Positions 43,975-51,986 of a stretch of 64,000 nt of DNA are shown here, piece by piece. The notes below the pieces were generated by a model that worked only from the letters and a program-made list of their open reading frames with translations, did not search any database and had not been told where the DNA came from. Positions within the stretch are counted from its first letter, which is position 1. Every line of letters starts with the position of its first letter. The position numbers were made by a program, and so were the translations under genes. The DNA comes from Actinomycetota bacterium (GTDB taxonomy: Bacteria; Actinomycetota; Actinomycetes; S36-B12), in assembly GCA_030645615.1 (NCBI GenBank), contig JAUSNB010000018.1, positions 1 to 64,000 of the forward strand. Reading direction: 5' to 3'.

Positions 43975-44709
43975 CTACCCGGGCGGCTTGCCGTGCTGGG
44001 CCTGGGCTCGTTCGGCCCGCTTGCGCTGGAGGACGGGTGCCAGAACGCGGTAGGTCCAGTAGGCCGCACCTAGGAACAGCGGGTATCCCATGACGATCTT
44101 CGCGATGCCCTGCACCTCGACCCATCCGGCGAAGTACATGGGCGCCTGGACGACGATGCGGCCATAGAACAGGCCCACCCAGATCCACGACGCCGCGGCG
44201 TAGATCCGGCGTAACTCGCGGTCCCGGCGCCAGGACGTGCCCTCGCCGGTCAGGAAGCCCATGGCAATCCCGAGCAGCGGCCAGGTGGCCAGGATGGAGA
44301 CGAGGAAGGCGGTGCCGTACCCGAGGTTGGTCAGCATGCCGGGCAGGTAGACGTCCGATGCGTTGTCGTTGCGCGACGCCCACCAGGCCGAGAACGCAAG
44401 TCCCACGAACCCGGCGGCCACCTGCCCGAGCGGCTCCCGCCGCACCAGTCGCCAGCCGACGATCAGCACACCGGCCGCGAGCGCGGCGATGAGCGAGGTT
44501 CGCAGGTTGGCTGAGGTGACGACATAGGCCACCACGAACACGGCGGTGGGCAGGCCGGAGTCGATGACCCCGCGCCACCCGCCGATCGCCCGCTCGAGCA
44601 GGAGCGACTCCGCCTTGATCTCCGCGACGCTCTCGTGATCGACCGGCTCGTGATCGACCGGGTCCGCGTCCGCCGGCCCGACATCGTCTGATCGAGGTGC
44701 CTCGGTCAT
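43975..44709 (-). CDS. DUF3159 membrane protein
   Basis: A 244-residue integral membrane protein with six or more segments. GGWRGVIDSGLPTAVFVVAY, an early block, and FLTGEGTSWRRDRELRRIY plus PMYFAGWVEVQGIAK are typical of DUF3159, which is conserved in Actinobacteria near trkA, OB-fold and dut genes. Function unknown. The acidic N-terminus contains a 15-bp tandem repeat (two VDHE units). Its start overlaps the OB-fold gene stop by ATGA. Confidence 0.87.
   Translation of the reverse strand: MTEAPRSDDVGPADADPVDHEPVDHESVAEIKAESLLLERAIGGWRGVIDSGLPTAVFVVAYVVTSANLRTSLIAALAAGVLIVGWRLVRREPLGQVAAGFVGLAFSAWWASRNDNASDVYLPGMLTNLGYGTAFLVSILATWPLLGIAMGFLTGEGTSWRRDRELRRIYAAASWIWVGLFYGRIVVQAPMYFAGWVEVQGIAKIVMGYPLFLGAAYWTYRVLAPVLQRKRAERAQAQHGKPPG
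44632..44661. repeat. 15-bp tandem repeat x2 inside the DUF3159 gene
   Basis: Two perfect copies of CTCGTGATCGACCGG, coding for the repeated DPVDHEPVDHE-like tract in the disordered N-terminus. Likely a slippage product that keeps the reading frame. Confidence 0.8.
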
Positions 44710-45116
44710 CCGTTGAGCGGCTTGAGCTCGTAGCGCGGGTTGAAGATCGTCGGGCTCTCGGTATTGCAGGTCAGTCGACCCGTGACCACCATCGAGCGGC
44801 CCGGGTCGATGCCCGGAATGCGGCGGCGTCCCAGCCACACGACGTTGACGCTCCCGGATCCGTCATAAAGCTCGATCTCCAACGCCGGGACGTTGCTGCG
44901 TGGCCGCAGGGTCATCGAGCGGACCATGCCCCGAACCGTCACTGTCTCGCCGGGGGTGCAGCAATCGATGCGCGCAACGGTGGCCGCGTGGCCCTCCCCC
45001 TCGGCGATCAGCTCGGCCGCCTCGACCTCGGACTGGTTCTGGGTGAGCCGGTGCCACAGTCGGCCAAGTGGCCCCTCGTGGCTGCGCAGCCGTTCCCCGG
45101 TTGTGCTCACGTCCAC
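44706..45116 (-). CDS. OB-fold nucleic-acid-binding domain protein
   Basis: A 136-residue protein with a single OB fold: an N-terminal helix (LGRLWHRLTQNQSEVEAAEL), then beta strands VTVRGMVRSMTLRP, ALEIELYDGSGSVNVVWLG and RSMVVTGRLTC. This is the tRNA-anti/RecG-wedge-like domain found next to DUF3710 and DUF3159 in Actinobacteria. It probably binds single-stranded nucleic acid; the partner is unknown. GTG 45116 starts 3 nt after the DUF3710 stop. Confidence 0.83.
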   Translation of the reverse strand: MDVSTTGERLRSHEGPLGRLWHRLTQNQSEVEAAELIAEGEGHAATVARIDCCTPGETVTVRGMVRSMTLRPRSNVPALEIELYDGSGSVNVVWLGRRRIPGIDPGRSMVVTGRLTCNTESPTIFNPRYELKPLNG

Positions 45117-45119
45117 AGG

Positions 45120-45734
45120 CTAACGGGTCTCGGTGATCTCGGGCCCGCGGGCGAACGGCGACGGCAACGTCGGAGCCGCCGTGGTCGCGGCGTCCGGGTT
45201 CTCCGGCATGCGCAGCGGGATCGCGGATCCGACCGGCATCGCCTCCGTGCCCCGAACGACGATCAGGCCGCGGACCATCGCCTCGAGGGCATCCGCCGCC
45301 TCCCCGGGCCGAGCCGCCGAGCCGAGGAACACCGCGCGCAGGAACCAGCGGGGTCCCTCGATGCCGACGAACCGGGCCGCCTGGAGCGCACCGCTGCCCT
45401 CTGCCTTGACCTGGGCCCGCAGTTCCACGCCGAACGGACCTTCGGCCTCCTCGACCAGCCCGCCGCCCGAACTGATCGACGCCTTGATCTGCGGCCTGAC
45501 CTCGTCCCAGAGCCCGCCGCTGCGTGGCGCGGCATACGGCTGCACCTGCACCCCCCCGTCGGGCCGCGCGAAGGTCAGCTGCACGACGTTGCCGGAGGCC
45601 TCGTCGACCTGGACCTGCACGTCGACGCCCGGCATCGGCGTCACCCGCAGGGCGGTGAGGTCCAGCCGCTCGATGCCGTCGTTGAAGTCGACCTCGGAGA
45701 CGTCCCATGGGCCGTTGGCGCGGGAGTCGGCCAC
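45120..45734 (-). CDS. DUF3710 family protein
   Basis: A 204-residue protein of the actinobacterial DUF3710 family. Core blocks are GPWDVSEVDFNDGIERLDL, VVQLTFARPDGGVQVQPYAAPRSGGLWDEVR, and DGPRW-like FVGIEGPRWFLRAVFLG, all beta-rich. Function unknown. GTG 45734 is chosen because GAGG lies 8 nt upstream. Positioned between dut and the OB-fold gene in a conserved set that may form an operon. Confidence 0.87.
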   Translation of the reverse strand: MADSRANGPWDVSEVDFNDGIERLDLTALRVTPMPGVDVQVQVDEASGNVVQLTFARPDGGVQVQPYAAPRSGGLWDEVRPQIKASISSGGGLVEEAEGPFGVELRAQVKAEGSGALQAARFVGIEGPRWFLRAVFLGSAARPGEAADALEAMVRGLIVVRGTEAMPVGSAIPLRMPENPDAATTAAPTLPSPFARGPEITETR

Positions 45735-45768
45735 TGCTGCCACCTCTTTCGAACGCCTGTCGGCGTTA

Positions 45769-46233
45769 TCAGCCCGTAACCGTACCGGCGTGCCCGCCCG
45801 TGGACCCAAACCCACCCTCGCCGCGGTGGCTGCCTGGCAGCCGGTCCACCTCGACGAGCGCGGCCCGCTCGACGCGCTGGATGACCAACTGGGCGACCCG
45901 GTCTCCGCGGTTCACCTGCACGTCCGCCGAGGGGTCGAGGTTCACCAGGATCACGGACAGCTCGCCGCGATAGCCGGCATCGACCGTGCCAGGGGCATTG
46001 GCGACCGTGAGTCCGTGCCTCAGCGCAAGGCCGCTGCGCGGGTGCACGAAGGCTGCGTAGCCGTCCGGGAGGGCAATGGCGATGCCGGTGGGGACGAGTG
46101 CCCGGCCTCCCGGCGGGATGACGTGGTCGCCGCGGCTGAACAGGTCCAGGCCGGCATCCCCTGGATGGCCGTAGTGCGGGAGCGGCAGGTCAGGGTCCAG
46201 GCGGGCGACGAGCACCGGCACGTCCGCACTCAC
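45769..46233 (-). CDS. dut: dUTP diphosphatase
   Basis: A 154-residue trimeric dUTPase that hydrolyses dUTP to dUMP and keeps uracil out of DNA. All five motifs are seen: [40 protein letters not shown], and the C-terminal P-loop-like [11 protein letters not shown] that closes over the substrate. GTG 46233 overlaps the thioesterase stop by GTGA. Confidence 0.96.
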   Translation of the reverse strand: MSADVPVLVARLDPDLPLPHYGHPGDAGLDLFSRGDHVIPPGGRALVPTGIAIALPDGYAAFVHPRSGLALRHGLTVANAPGTVDAGYRGELSVILVNLDPSADVQVNRGDRVAQLVIQRVERAALVEVDRLPGSHRGEGGFGSTGGHAGTVTG

Positions 46234-46871
46234 GGGTTGACCTCGATGGCGCCGGACGCCCCGGCGGACCGCCAGGCGGGGCCCCCGGCCGCGCGGTCGT
46301 CGATTGCCCGCTGGATGAACTCATCGGGCGCGCTGTCGACGAAGTGCTCCAACGGGACCTGGATGAACAGGGCGGTCGCCGTCAGGGCCAACGGCCCGTC
46401 CGGCCCGCCCAGCCGGCCGACGGCCCGCATGAAGACCTTCCTGCCCTTGACGCCCACCACCTCGGCGTCGATGCGCACGCGCGACCCGACAGGGACGGGT
46501 CGCCGGAAGTCCACCTCAAGCCGGCCGGTGACCGTGTGGGCGCTGAGCAGCCAGTTCAACGAGCCGAGGACCTCGTCGAGCGCGAACGTGAGCACTCCGC
46601 CGTGCGCCAGCCCCGGAGCACCTTGGTGATGCTCGGTCACGTCGAAGTCGCTGGATACCGACATGCCCTCGCCGGCCGTGATCCTCAGGTGCAGCCCGGC
46701 CGGCTCGTCCGATCCGCAGCCCAGGCACCAGCGGTAGTGCAGGGGAATGGGCTCCCCGGGCGCCGGTGCGCCCGGTCCCCGCGTCGGCCGCACAGCGTCG
46801 GGCGGGGGCGTCGTCGGGAGCGCCCCCCTCGGGCGGTGTCCCCCGGGATTCGGCGGCTGGGACGGGCTCAC
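46230..46871 (-). CDS. PaaI-like hotdog-fold thioesterase
   Basis: A 213-residue protein. About 60 disordered, proline-rich residues precede a PaaI-type hotdog domain with [35 protein letters not shown] (HGG with the catalytic acid further on) and [15 protein letters not shown]-like strands. It likely cleaves an acyl-CoA thioester. GTG 46871 is preferred because TACGGT ends 6 nt upstream; a GTG at 46895 lies before that hexamer. It is coupled by GTGA to dut. Confidence 0.83.
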   Translation of the reverse strand: MSPSQPPNPGGHRPRGALPTTPPPDAVRPTRGPGAPAPGEPIPLHYRWCLGCGSDEPAGLHLRITAGEGMSVSSDFDVTEHHQGAPGLAHGGVLTFALDEVLGSLNWLLSAHTVTGRLEVDFRRPVPVGSRVRIDAEVVGVKGRKVFMRAVGRLGGPDGPLALTATALFIQVPLEHFVDSAPDEFIQRAIDDRAAGGPAWRSAGASGAIEVNP

Positions 46872-46877
46872 GAACGA

Positions 46878-46883
46878 ACCGTA
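46878..46883 (-). promoter_or_regulatory. -10 hexamer TACGGT (leaderless) for thioesterase-dut operon
   Basis: TACGGT ends 6 nt before GTG 46871 on the minus strand and decides the start. Confidence 0.55.
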
Positions 46884-46892
46884 CCCGTCTGC

Positions 46893-46898
46893 CACAGT
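46893..46898 (+). promoter_or_regulatory. Possible -10 hexamer CACAGT for DUF3093 gene
   Basis: CACAGT ends 6 nt before GTG 46905, in the 33-nt divergent gap. Confidence 0.4.
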
Positions 46899-46904
46899 GG
46901 TCCC

Positions 46905-47420
46905 GTGATGGGTAACGGCGGTCCCGCGATGGGCATCCCCTACCGCGAGCGCCTGCTGCCGCACTGGTGGGCGTGGCTGGTCTCGGGGGCGATGGTGGCC
47001 ATGCTGGCCATCGCCTATGGCGGGGCCCTCGGCTTCGCCGCGGGAGCGGCCGTCGGGACCGTCGGAGGCGCCCTGGCGGGATGGCTGCTGTGGATCACCT
47101 CTCCCGTGGTCGCGGTGGATGCCGCTGGCCTGCATGCGGCCGGCGCCGTCCTGCCGCCCTGGGCGCTCGGCCCGGCTACGGTCCTGGACCGCGCAGGGGT
47201 GGCCCGGCAGCGCGGACCGGGCTCGGATGCACGGATCTATCTCGTGCTGCGTCCATGGTCGGCCGCTCGCGGCGTGCTGGTCGAGGTACGCGACCCGCAG
47301 GACCCGCACCCGGCGTGGCTCGTCAGCAGTCGCCGCCCCGAATTGCTCGCAGCCGCCGTGACCGCGTCCCGTGGCGATACGCTCGGTCCCAGTCCAGCAC
47401 AGGCAACGGAGGCGACATGA
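46905..47420 (+). CDS. DUF3093 membrane protein
   Basis: A 171-residue protein with two membrane helices (LVSGAMVAMLAIAYGGAL and the following glycine-rich segment) and a C-terminal soluble domain, matching DUF3093. The phrase YRERLLPHWWAW after the start is usual for the family. GTG 46905 is followed directly by ATG 46908, and ATG 46929 is a third option. Its stop overlaps the DUF4235 start (ATGA). Confidence 0.82.
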   Translation: MMGNGGPAMGIPYRERLLPHWWAWLVSGAMVAMLAIAYGGALGFAAGAAVGTVGGALAGWLLWITSPVVAVDAAGLHAAGAVLPPWALGPATVLDRAGVARQRGPGSDARIYLVLRPWSAARGVLVEVRDPQDPHPAWLVSSRRPELLAAAVTASRGDTLGPSPAQATEAT

Positions 47421-47707
47421 CAGACACGGACGCGTCGGGCAGCACGGACGTTGACGTCACCGTCGAGGTCAATCCCCTGGTGCACCTCATTGCTCCCTTG
47501 GCGGCCATCGGCGCGACCATGCTTGCCCGTAAGTTCCTCAACAGCGGCTACCGCCGGGTGACCGGCAGCGCGGCGCCGGATCCCGGGGATGCCAATGTCA
47601 AGTTCGCGCGCGCTGTCATGTGGGCCGCAGTCACCGCCGCAACCGCCGCCGTGGTCGAGGTCGCCGTCTACCGGATCGTCAATCAGGCCGGCCAGAAGAA
47701 GGCCTGA
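47417..47707 (+). CDS. DUF4235 membrane protein
   Basis: A 96-residue protein with two hydrophobic segments (LIAPLAAIGATMLARKF and VMWAAVTAATAAVVEVAVYRIVNQ). Size and the GYRRVTG linker are typical of DUF4235, which has no known function. It is coupled to DUF3093 through an ATGA overlap and has GGAGGC upstream. Confidence 0.85.
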   Translation: MTDTDASGSTDVDVTVEVNPLVHLIAPLAAIGATMLARKFLNSGYRRVTGSAAPDPGDANVKFARAVMWAAVTAATAAVVEVAVYRIVNQAGQKKA

Positions 47708-47746
47708 CCACTGCTGCCGGCCGACGGAGGCCATCGCACCCGGACG

Positions 47747-48643
47747 GTGGGCCTGCCAGATGGTCGGGCAGTGGCGTTCGTCGACGGGGGCGACCCCCAT
47801 GGCTACCCAGTCATCGGCCTGCACGGGACACCAGGCTGTCGACTGAACCGCCTGATTGACGATCCCGTCTACGCCGAGGCCGGCGTCCGGTATTTCACGA
47901 CTGACCGGGCAGGTTACGGCCGGTCGACACGTCACTGGGGCCGGTCGGTGGCTGACGAGGCGTCGGACGTGCTCGCCGTCGCGGATGCTCTCGGTTTCGA
48001 GCGGTTCTCAGTCGTGGGCGGGTCCGGTGGTGGCCCACACGCCTTGGCGTGCGCTGCCCTGCTGGCGGACAGGGTAGATCGGGTGGCCTGCCAGTCGTCG
48101 CTTGCACCGCTGGGCGCGGGGGGCCTGACCCGTGCCGAATGGCTCACGGGCATGGATCCAGAGATCGCGGCAGAACTGGCGTGGGCGGAGGCCGGTGAAC
48201 AGGTCCTCACGTGGGAGATGGAGCGTGCGCAGGAGCGGATGGCCAGTCGACTGGCAACGGATCCGGGGACGATGATGGGGACAGCAGCGTCGCCGGGGGA
48301 CGTGGCGTTCCTGCAGCGGCCGGAGGTGCTGGCCGCCTTCCGCCGCATCGTCCCGGAACAGGCAAGGAGCGGCGTGGGTGGCTCGGTCGATGACACTTTA
48401 GCCTTCTGCAAGGACTGGGGCTTCGACCTGTCAGCCGTCACCGTGCCTGTCCTCGTGACCTACGGGGCCGAGGACTCCTCCTGCCCAGTGGCGCATGGCA
48501 GATTCCTCGCCCGGTCAATCCCCACCGCCATCACGGTGGAGGTGGCGGGTGAAGGGCACTTCGCGGCCGATCCTCGCAATGAAGTGCTGGCTACGCACCG
48601 GTGGCTGCGCATGGGCGGGACCCCGGCGTACCCAAGCTCGTGA
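47747..48643 (+). CDS. Alpha/beta-hydrolase fold protein
   Basis: A 298-residue hydrolase. The oxyanion loop is HGTPGCRLNR, the nucleophile elbow is VVGGSGGGP (Ser in GSGGG), the probable acid is in YGAEDSSCP and the catalytic His in GEGHFAAD. The fold suggests an esterase, epoxide hydrolase or lactonase; the substrate is not evident. It starts at GTG 47747; a GGAGG site lies further upstream than usual, so the start is moderately uncertain. Confidence 0.82.
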   Translation: MGLPDGRAVAFVDGGDPHGYPVIGLHGTPGCRLNRLIDDPVYAEAGVRYFTTDRAGYGRSTRHWGRSVADEASDVLAVADALGFERFSVVGGSGGGPHALACAALLADRVDRVACQSSLAPLGAGGLTRAEWLTGMDPEIAAELAWAEAGEQVLTWEMERAQERMASRLATDPGTMMGTAASPGDVAFLQRPEVLAAFRRIVPEQARSGVGGSVDDTLAFCKDWGFDLSAVTVPVLVTYGAEDSSCPVAHGRFLARSIPTAITVEVAGEGHFAADPRNEVLATHRWLRMGGTPAYPSS

Positions 48644-48658
48644 GCTCCTGCGTGCGGT

Positions 48659-48955
48659 CTAGGCGCATTCCTTGCAGATCGGCCCGCTGGGCGTCTCGTG
48701 ATCGACCTGGCTGCGGTGCTGCACCAAGAAGCACTTCGTACAGGTGAATTCATCCGACTGGCGAGGCAGGACCCGCACGGTCAGGCTCTCGTCTGACAGG
48801 TCGGCGCCGGGGAGCTCAAGGCTCTCCGCCAGCTCCGCCTCGTCGACGTCGACGGCCGACGAGGCCTTGTCGGCCCTGCGGGCCTTCAGTTCCTCGAGGC
48901 TGTCCTCTGCGAGCTCCTCGTCGGTCTTCCGAGGCGCGTCGTAGTCGGTTGCCAT
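48659..48955 (-). CDS. DUF4193 family protein, zinc-ribbon-like
   Basis: A 98-residue protein conserved in Actinobacteria. The N-terminal half is acidic (TDEELAEDSLEELKARR); the C-terminal half has CTKCF and CKEC cysteine pairs that can hold one zinc. The position of this gene near dut and trkA is usual in the phylum. It was described as essential-like in some genomes, but its role is unknown. GAAGG lies before the ATG. Confidence 0.85.
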   Translation of the reverse strand: MATDYDAPRKTDEELAEDSLEELKARRADKASSAVDVDEAELAESLELPGADLSDESLTVRVLPRQSDEFTCTKCFLVQHRSQVDHETPSGPICKECA

Positions 48956-49158
48956 GGCCCTAGCCCTTCGTCAGTCCGGACTCGGTGAGTCCGGGTGTCG
49001 CATGTGCCCCTGTCATGATCGGAGCAGCACGTGCGCCGGAACGCCCGTGATGCCTCGTTCATTCCCGGCCTCGTTCATTCCCGGAGCGCAGATTGTGCCT
49101 CATGCCCACCGGGACCGCGTGGCAGGGTAGGGCACATCACCCAACAGGAGGGTTCGCC
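48956..49158. other. Intergenic region with no gene
   Basis: A 203-nt gap between the divergent DUF4193 and gamma-carbonic-anhydrase-like genes. It contains a 16-bp tandem repeat and the Shine-Dalgarno of the latter gene. No ORF with a good start was seen. Confidence 0.6.
49053..49084. repeat. Perfect 16-bp tandem repeat x2
   Basis: CCTCGTTCATTCCCGG occurs twice head to tail in the intergenic region, about 75 nt upstream of the gamma-carbonic-anhydrase-like start. It could be a paired regulator site or a slippage duplication. Confidence 0.85.
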
Positions 49159-49677
49159 ATGCCCGTGTACGCGCTGGGAGACCGGCAGCCCACGATCCAT
49201 CCAACGGCGTTCGTGCACCCGGACGCGGTGCTCATCGGCGACGTACGGATCGGTCCAGAGTCGAGCGTGTGGCCGGCAGCCGTGCTCCGAGGCGACCACG
49301 CGGCGATCATTGTCGGGGCGCGGACATCCGTGCAGGACGGAACCGTCGTGCACTGCTCGAAGGACCTGGACACGGTCATCGGGGACCGATGCGTGATCGG
49401 ACACAATGCCCATCTCGAGGGCTGCACCATCCACCATGACTCGCTGGTGGGGTCGGGCTCGACCGTGCTGCACCGGGCGCAGGTGGGCCCGCACGCGCTC
49501 GTCGGCGCCGGGGCCGTGCTCGGCAACGACAAGGTGGTGCCCCCTTATGCGCGGGCGCTGGGGGTCCCGGCGATCATCAGCGAGAACGCCGTGGCCGAGG
49601 GCGACTTCGATCGTGCGGTGGCAACGTACGTGCACAACACGCATTGGTACGCGGCGGAACTCAGGCGCCTGGACTGA
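49159..49677 (+). CDS. Gamma-carbonic anhydrase family protein
   Basis: A 172-residue left-handed beta-helix protein with hexapeptide repeats (DAVLIGDVRIGP; AVLRGDHAAIIVGA). Candidate zinc ligands are H65, H82 and H85 (HCSKD; GHNAHLEGC). Members of this YrdA-like branch bind zinc but are often not active carbonic anhydrases. AGGAGGG is 8 nt before ATG 49159. The end overlaps the convergent IMPase gene by 17 nt. Confidence 0.89.
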   Translation: MPVYALGDRQPTIHPTAFVHPDAVLIGDVRIGPESSVWPAAVLRGDHAAIIVGARTSVQDGTVVHCSKDLDTVIGDRCVIGHNAHLEGCTIHHDSLVGSGSTVLHRAQVGPHALVGAGAVLGNDKVVPPYARALGVPAIISENAVAEGDFDRAVATYVHNTHWYAAELRRLD

Positions 49678-50500
49678 GGCCCTCGTGCAGGCGCGCGAGC
49701 GAGCGCCGCAACTGCGCTGCGATGCCGGGAGCACTGGCCACGACGACCTCGTCGGGCGACTCTGCCGTCAGTCCGGTCACCACAGCGCCGGCCTCGCGCG
49801 CGATGAGTTCGCCGGCGGCGAGGTCCCACGGATTGAGGCCGCGCTCGAAGTACGCGTCCACCTGCCCGCTGGCCAGCCAGCACAGGTCCACGACCGCCGA
49901 ACCGGACCGGCGCAGGTCGGCGACCTCGGCAACGAGTCGGCCCGCCACCACCCCCTGCTCCGAACGTCGAACAGCGTCATAGTCGAAGCCGGTCGCCACC
50001 AAGGCCCGATCCAGGACCTGGCAGTCGCTCACGTGGATCCGCTCGGCTCGTGCCCCTCGCACCCGCCAGGCGCCCTGCCCGCGCACCGCGATGTATGCCT
50101 CGTCCAGCACGGGGGTCACCACGACCCCGACTGAGGCCATGCCCTGCTCCTCCACCGCGATGGACACCCCCCACAACGGCAGCCGATGGACGTAGTTGAC
50201 GGTCCCGTCCAGCGGATCAATCACCCAGCGCACGCCGGTGCTGCCCTTCCGCTCTCCGCACTCCTCGCCGAGGATCGCGTCGTCCGGCCGCTCGCTCAGG
50301 ATGGCCGCCCGGATGAGCGATTCCGATCCGCGGTCCATGGCCGTCACGGAATCCGTGGGCGTGGACTTGCTCTCCACCTCGAGAAGCAGGGGGCGCTCGT
50401 CGCTCAGGAAGCGCGCCGCGTCGCCACCCGCGCGCCAGGCCAGGCGCGCGAGCGGATGCCACTGGAGAACCTCAGCAAGGTCACGCAGGGCGGGGGGCAT
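49661..50500 (-). CDS. Inositol monophosphatase family protein
   Basis: A 279-residue metal-dependent phosphatase. Motifs are LGEECG with an upstream ESKSTPTDSVTAMD, WVIDPLDGTVNYVH (D-x-D-G-T metal site) and GLNPWDLAAGELI. Members cut inositol-phosphate, histidinol-phosphate or NAD(P)-related phosphates, so the substrate is open. ATG 50500 follows CAGGAT by 6 nt. Overlaps the convergent gamma-carbonic-anhydrase-like gene. Confidence 0.88.
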   Translation of the reverse strand: MPPALRDLAEVLQWHPLARLAWRAGGDAARFLSDERPLLLEVESKSTPTDSVTAMDRGSESLIRAAILSERPDDAILGEECGERKGSTGVRWVIDPLDGTVNYVHRLPLWGVSIAVEEQGMASVGVVVTPVLDEAYIAVRGQGAWRVRGARAERIHVSDCQVLDRALVATGFDYDAVRRSEQGVVAGRLVAEVADLRRSGSAVVDLCWLASGQVDAYFERGLNPWDLAAGELIAREAGAVVTGLTAESPDEVVVASAPGIAAQLRRSLARLHEGLSPGA

Positions 50501-50506
50501 GGGCTC

Positions 50507-50512
50507 ATCCTG
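50507..50512 (-). promoter_or_regulatory. Possible -10 hexamer CAGGAT for the IMPase gene
   Basis: CAGGAT ends 6 nt before ATG 50500; a CANNNT variant. Confidence 0.4.
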
Positions 50513-50541
50513 CCCGGCCCCGGACCCCTCCCCCGGCCCGG

Positions 50542-50547
50542 TACTGT
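50542..50547 (+). promoter_or_regulatory. -10 hexamer TACTGT for the MFS gene
   Basis: TACTGT ends 8 nt before GTG 50556, supporting that start. Confidence 0.5.
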
Positions 50548-50555
50548 CGCATCTC

Positions 50556-51851
50556 GTGCTCACTCCCTACCGGCAGGCGCTCGCCCTGCCAGGGGCTCGT
50601 GCGTTCTCGGCCACCGCCTTCGTTGCCCGGTTGCCGATCGCCATGATCGGGCTGGGCATCGTGCTCCTGGTCAGCGGACGAACCGGGTCGTACGCCCAGG
50701 CCGGCGCCTTGGGTGCCGCATTCCAGATCGCGGCGGCCGTCGGAGCCCTGCGCTCGAGCCGTTGGGTCGACCAGGTGGGGCAGGGCCGACTGCTCCCCTG
50801 GCTCGCCGGGATCCACGCGGCTGGCCTGGTGGCTTTCGTCGCTGCGGTCGGCTACGACGCGCCGCTCGCAGTGCAGTTCGCGGTAGCGGCCATGGCGGGA
50901 GCCTTCCAGCCGGCCATCGGAGCCATGGTCCGGGCTCGGTGGGCGAACCTGACAGACGATCCGGGGCGGGTGCGCAGCGCGTTCGCGTGGGAGAGCATCC
51001 TCGACGAACTCATCTTCACGGTGGGGCCGTTGCTGACCGCGTTCCTGGCCTTCCAGGCCGGCCTGTCGGTCCCTCTCGTCGTGGCGGCAGTCGTGACGGT
51101 GCTCGGGTCATTGGCGCTGGCGACCCAGCACAGGACCCAGCCCGCCCCCTCCCGCCGAGCCCCCCGCCAACGAGGCGAGGCCCGCAGGACCGGGGCCATC
51201 CGGGCGCCGGGGATGCTCGTCATGGTGACATCGGCCCTCGGCGTCGGCGGGGTCTTCGGCGCCTATGAGGTCACGGTCGTGGCATTCGCGCAGGAGGCGG
51301 GCCAGACAGGGGCTGCCGGCGTGATACTCGGGTTATGGGCCTTCGGGTCGATGATCTCCGGCATCGTCTTCGGGTCGCGGCAGTGGCGGATGCCCCTCCC
51401 CCGCCAGGTCATGGTGCTCACCGCCCTGCTGACGGTGGTGCTGGTGCCCGCGCCTTTCATGCCCACGGTGGCGCTGCTCGCCGGGACGACGTTCGTGGCC
51501 GGCATGGCCGTCGCCCCGGCCCTCATTGCCGTGTTCTCCCTGACCGAGCGGCTGGTGCCTTCGGAGCAGCTCACCGAGGGTCTGACCTGGACCAACTCGG
51601 GCCTGGCCCTCGGCTTCTCGGGCGGCACGGCGGTGGCCGGCATCGTGGTGGACGCGGTGGGCACGACCTGGGCCTTCGGCCTGCCCATCGCCAGCGCCGC
51701 GTGCGCCTTCATCGCCGCGGCAGCGGGCCAGCCGGTCCTGAGGCGCGCGGCCGCCGGTCGACCCCTCCCGGGGCCGGCCATCGCGTGGGGCGTCGACCCC
51801 GTGCCAGGGCCAGGCGCCGGAGCCGTCGTCGATGACCCTCCCGCGCCATAG
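50556..51851 (+). CDS. MFS transporter
   Basis: A 431-residue permease with 12 hydrophobic segments. The loop 2-3 region reads SSRWVDQVGQGRLLP, a weak form of the MFS motif A. It has helix-breaking glycine runs usual in drug-efflux-like MFS members and a proline-rich cytoplasmic tail. The substrate is unknown. GTG 50556 is placed by TACTGT 8 nt upstream; codons farther upstream would overlap the IMPase gene. Confidence 0.83.
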   Translation: MLTPYRQALALPGARAFSATAFVARLPIAMIGLGIVLLVSGRTGSYAQAGALGAAFQIAAAVGALRSSRWVDQVGQGRLLPWLAGIHAAGLVAFVAAVGYDAPLAVQFAVAAMAGAFQPAIGAMVRARWANLTDDPGRVRSAFAWESILDELIFTVGPLLTAFLAFQAGLSVPLVVAAVVTVLGSLALATQHRTQPAPSRRAPRQRGEARRTGAIRAPGMLVMVTSALGVGGVFGAYEVTVVAFAQEAGQTGAAGVILGLWAFGSMISGIVFGSRQWRMPLPRQVMVLTALLTVVLVPAPFMPTVALLAGTTFVAGMAVAPALIAVFSLTERLVPSEQLTEGLTWTNSGLALGFSGGTAVAGIVVDAVGTTWAFGLPIASAACAFIAAAAGQPVLRRAAAGRPLPGPAIAWGVDPVPGPGAGAVVDDPPAP

Positions 51852-51975
51852 CCGGCCCTGCGGAATCCGCACGCAACCCGCAGTACGCGATCCGGAGGCG
51901 CTAAGTTCATCCCTGCAATGATGTGGGCCTGCGCACACCCCACGTCCTGAACGGCAGCCGCACCGGCCGCCAGAT

Positions 51976-51982
51976 GGGAGAA
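51976..51982 (+). promoter_or_regulatory. Shine-Dalgarno GGGAGAA that supports a CTG start
   Basis: GGGAG ends 6 nt before CTG 51987. The reading frame upstream reaches a TGA at 51948-51950 with no ATG, GTG or TTG between, so this site points to CTG as the start of the SepH-like gene. Confidence 0.5.
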
Positions 51983-51986
51983 CGTC

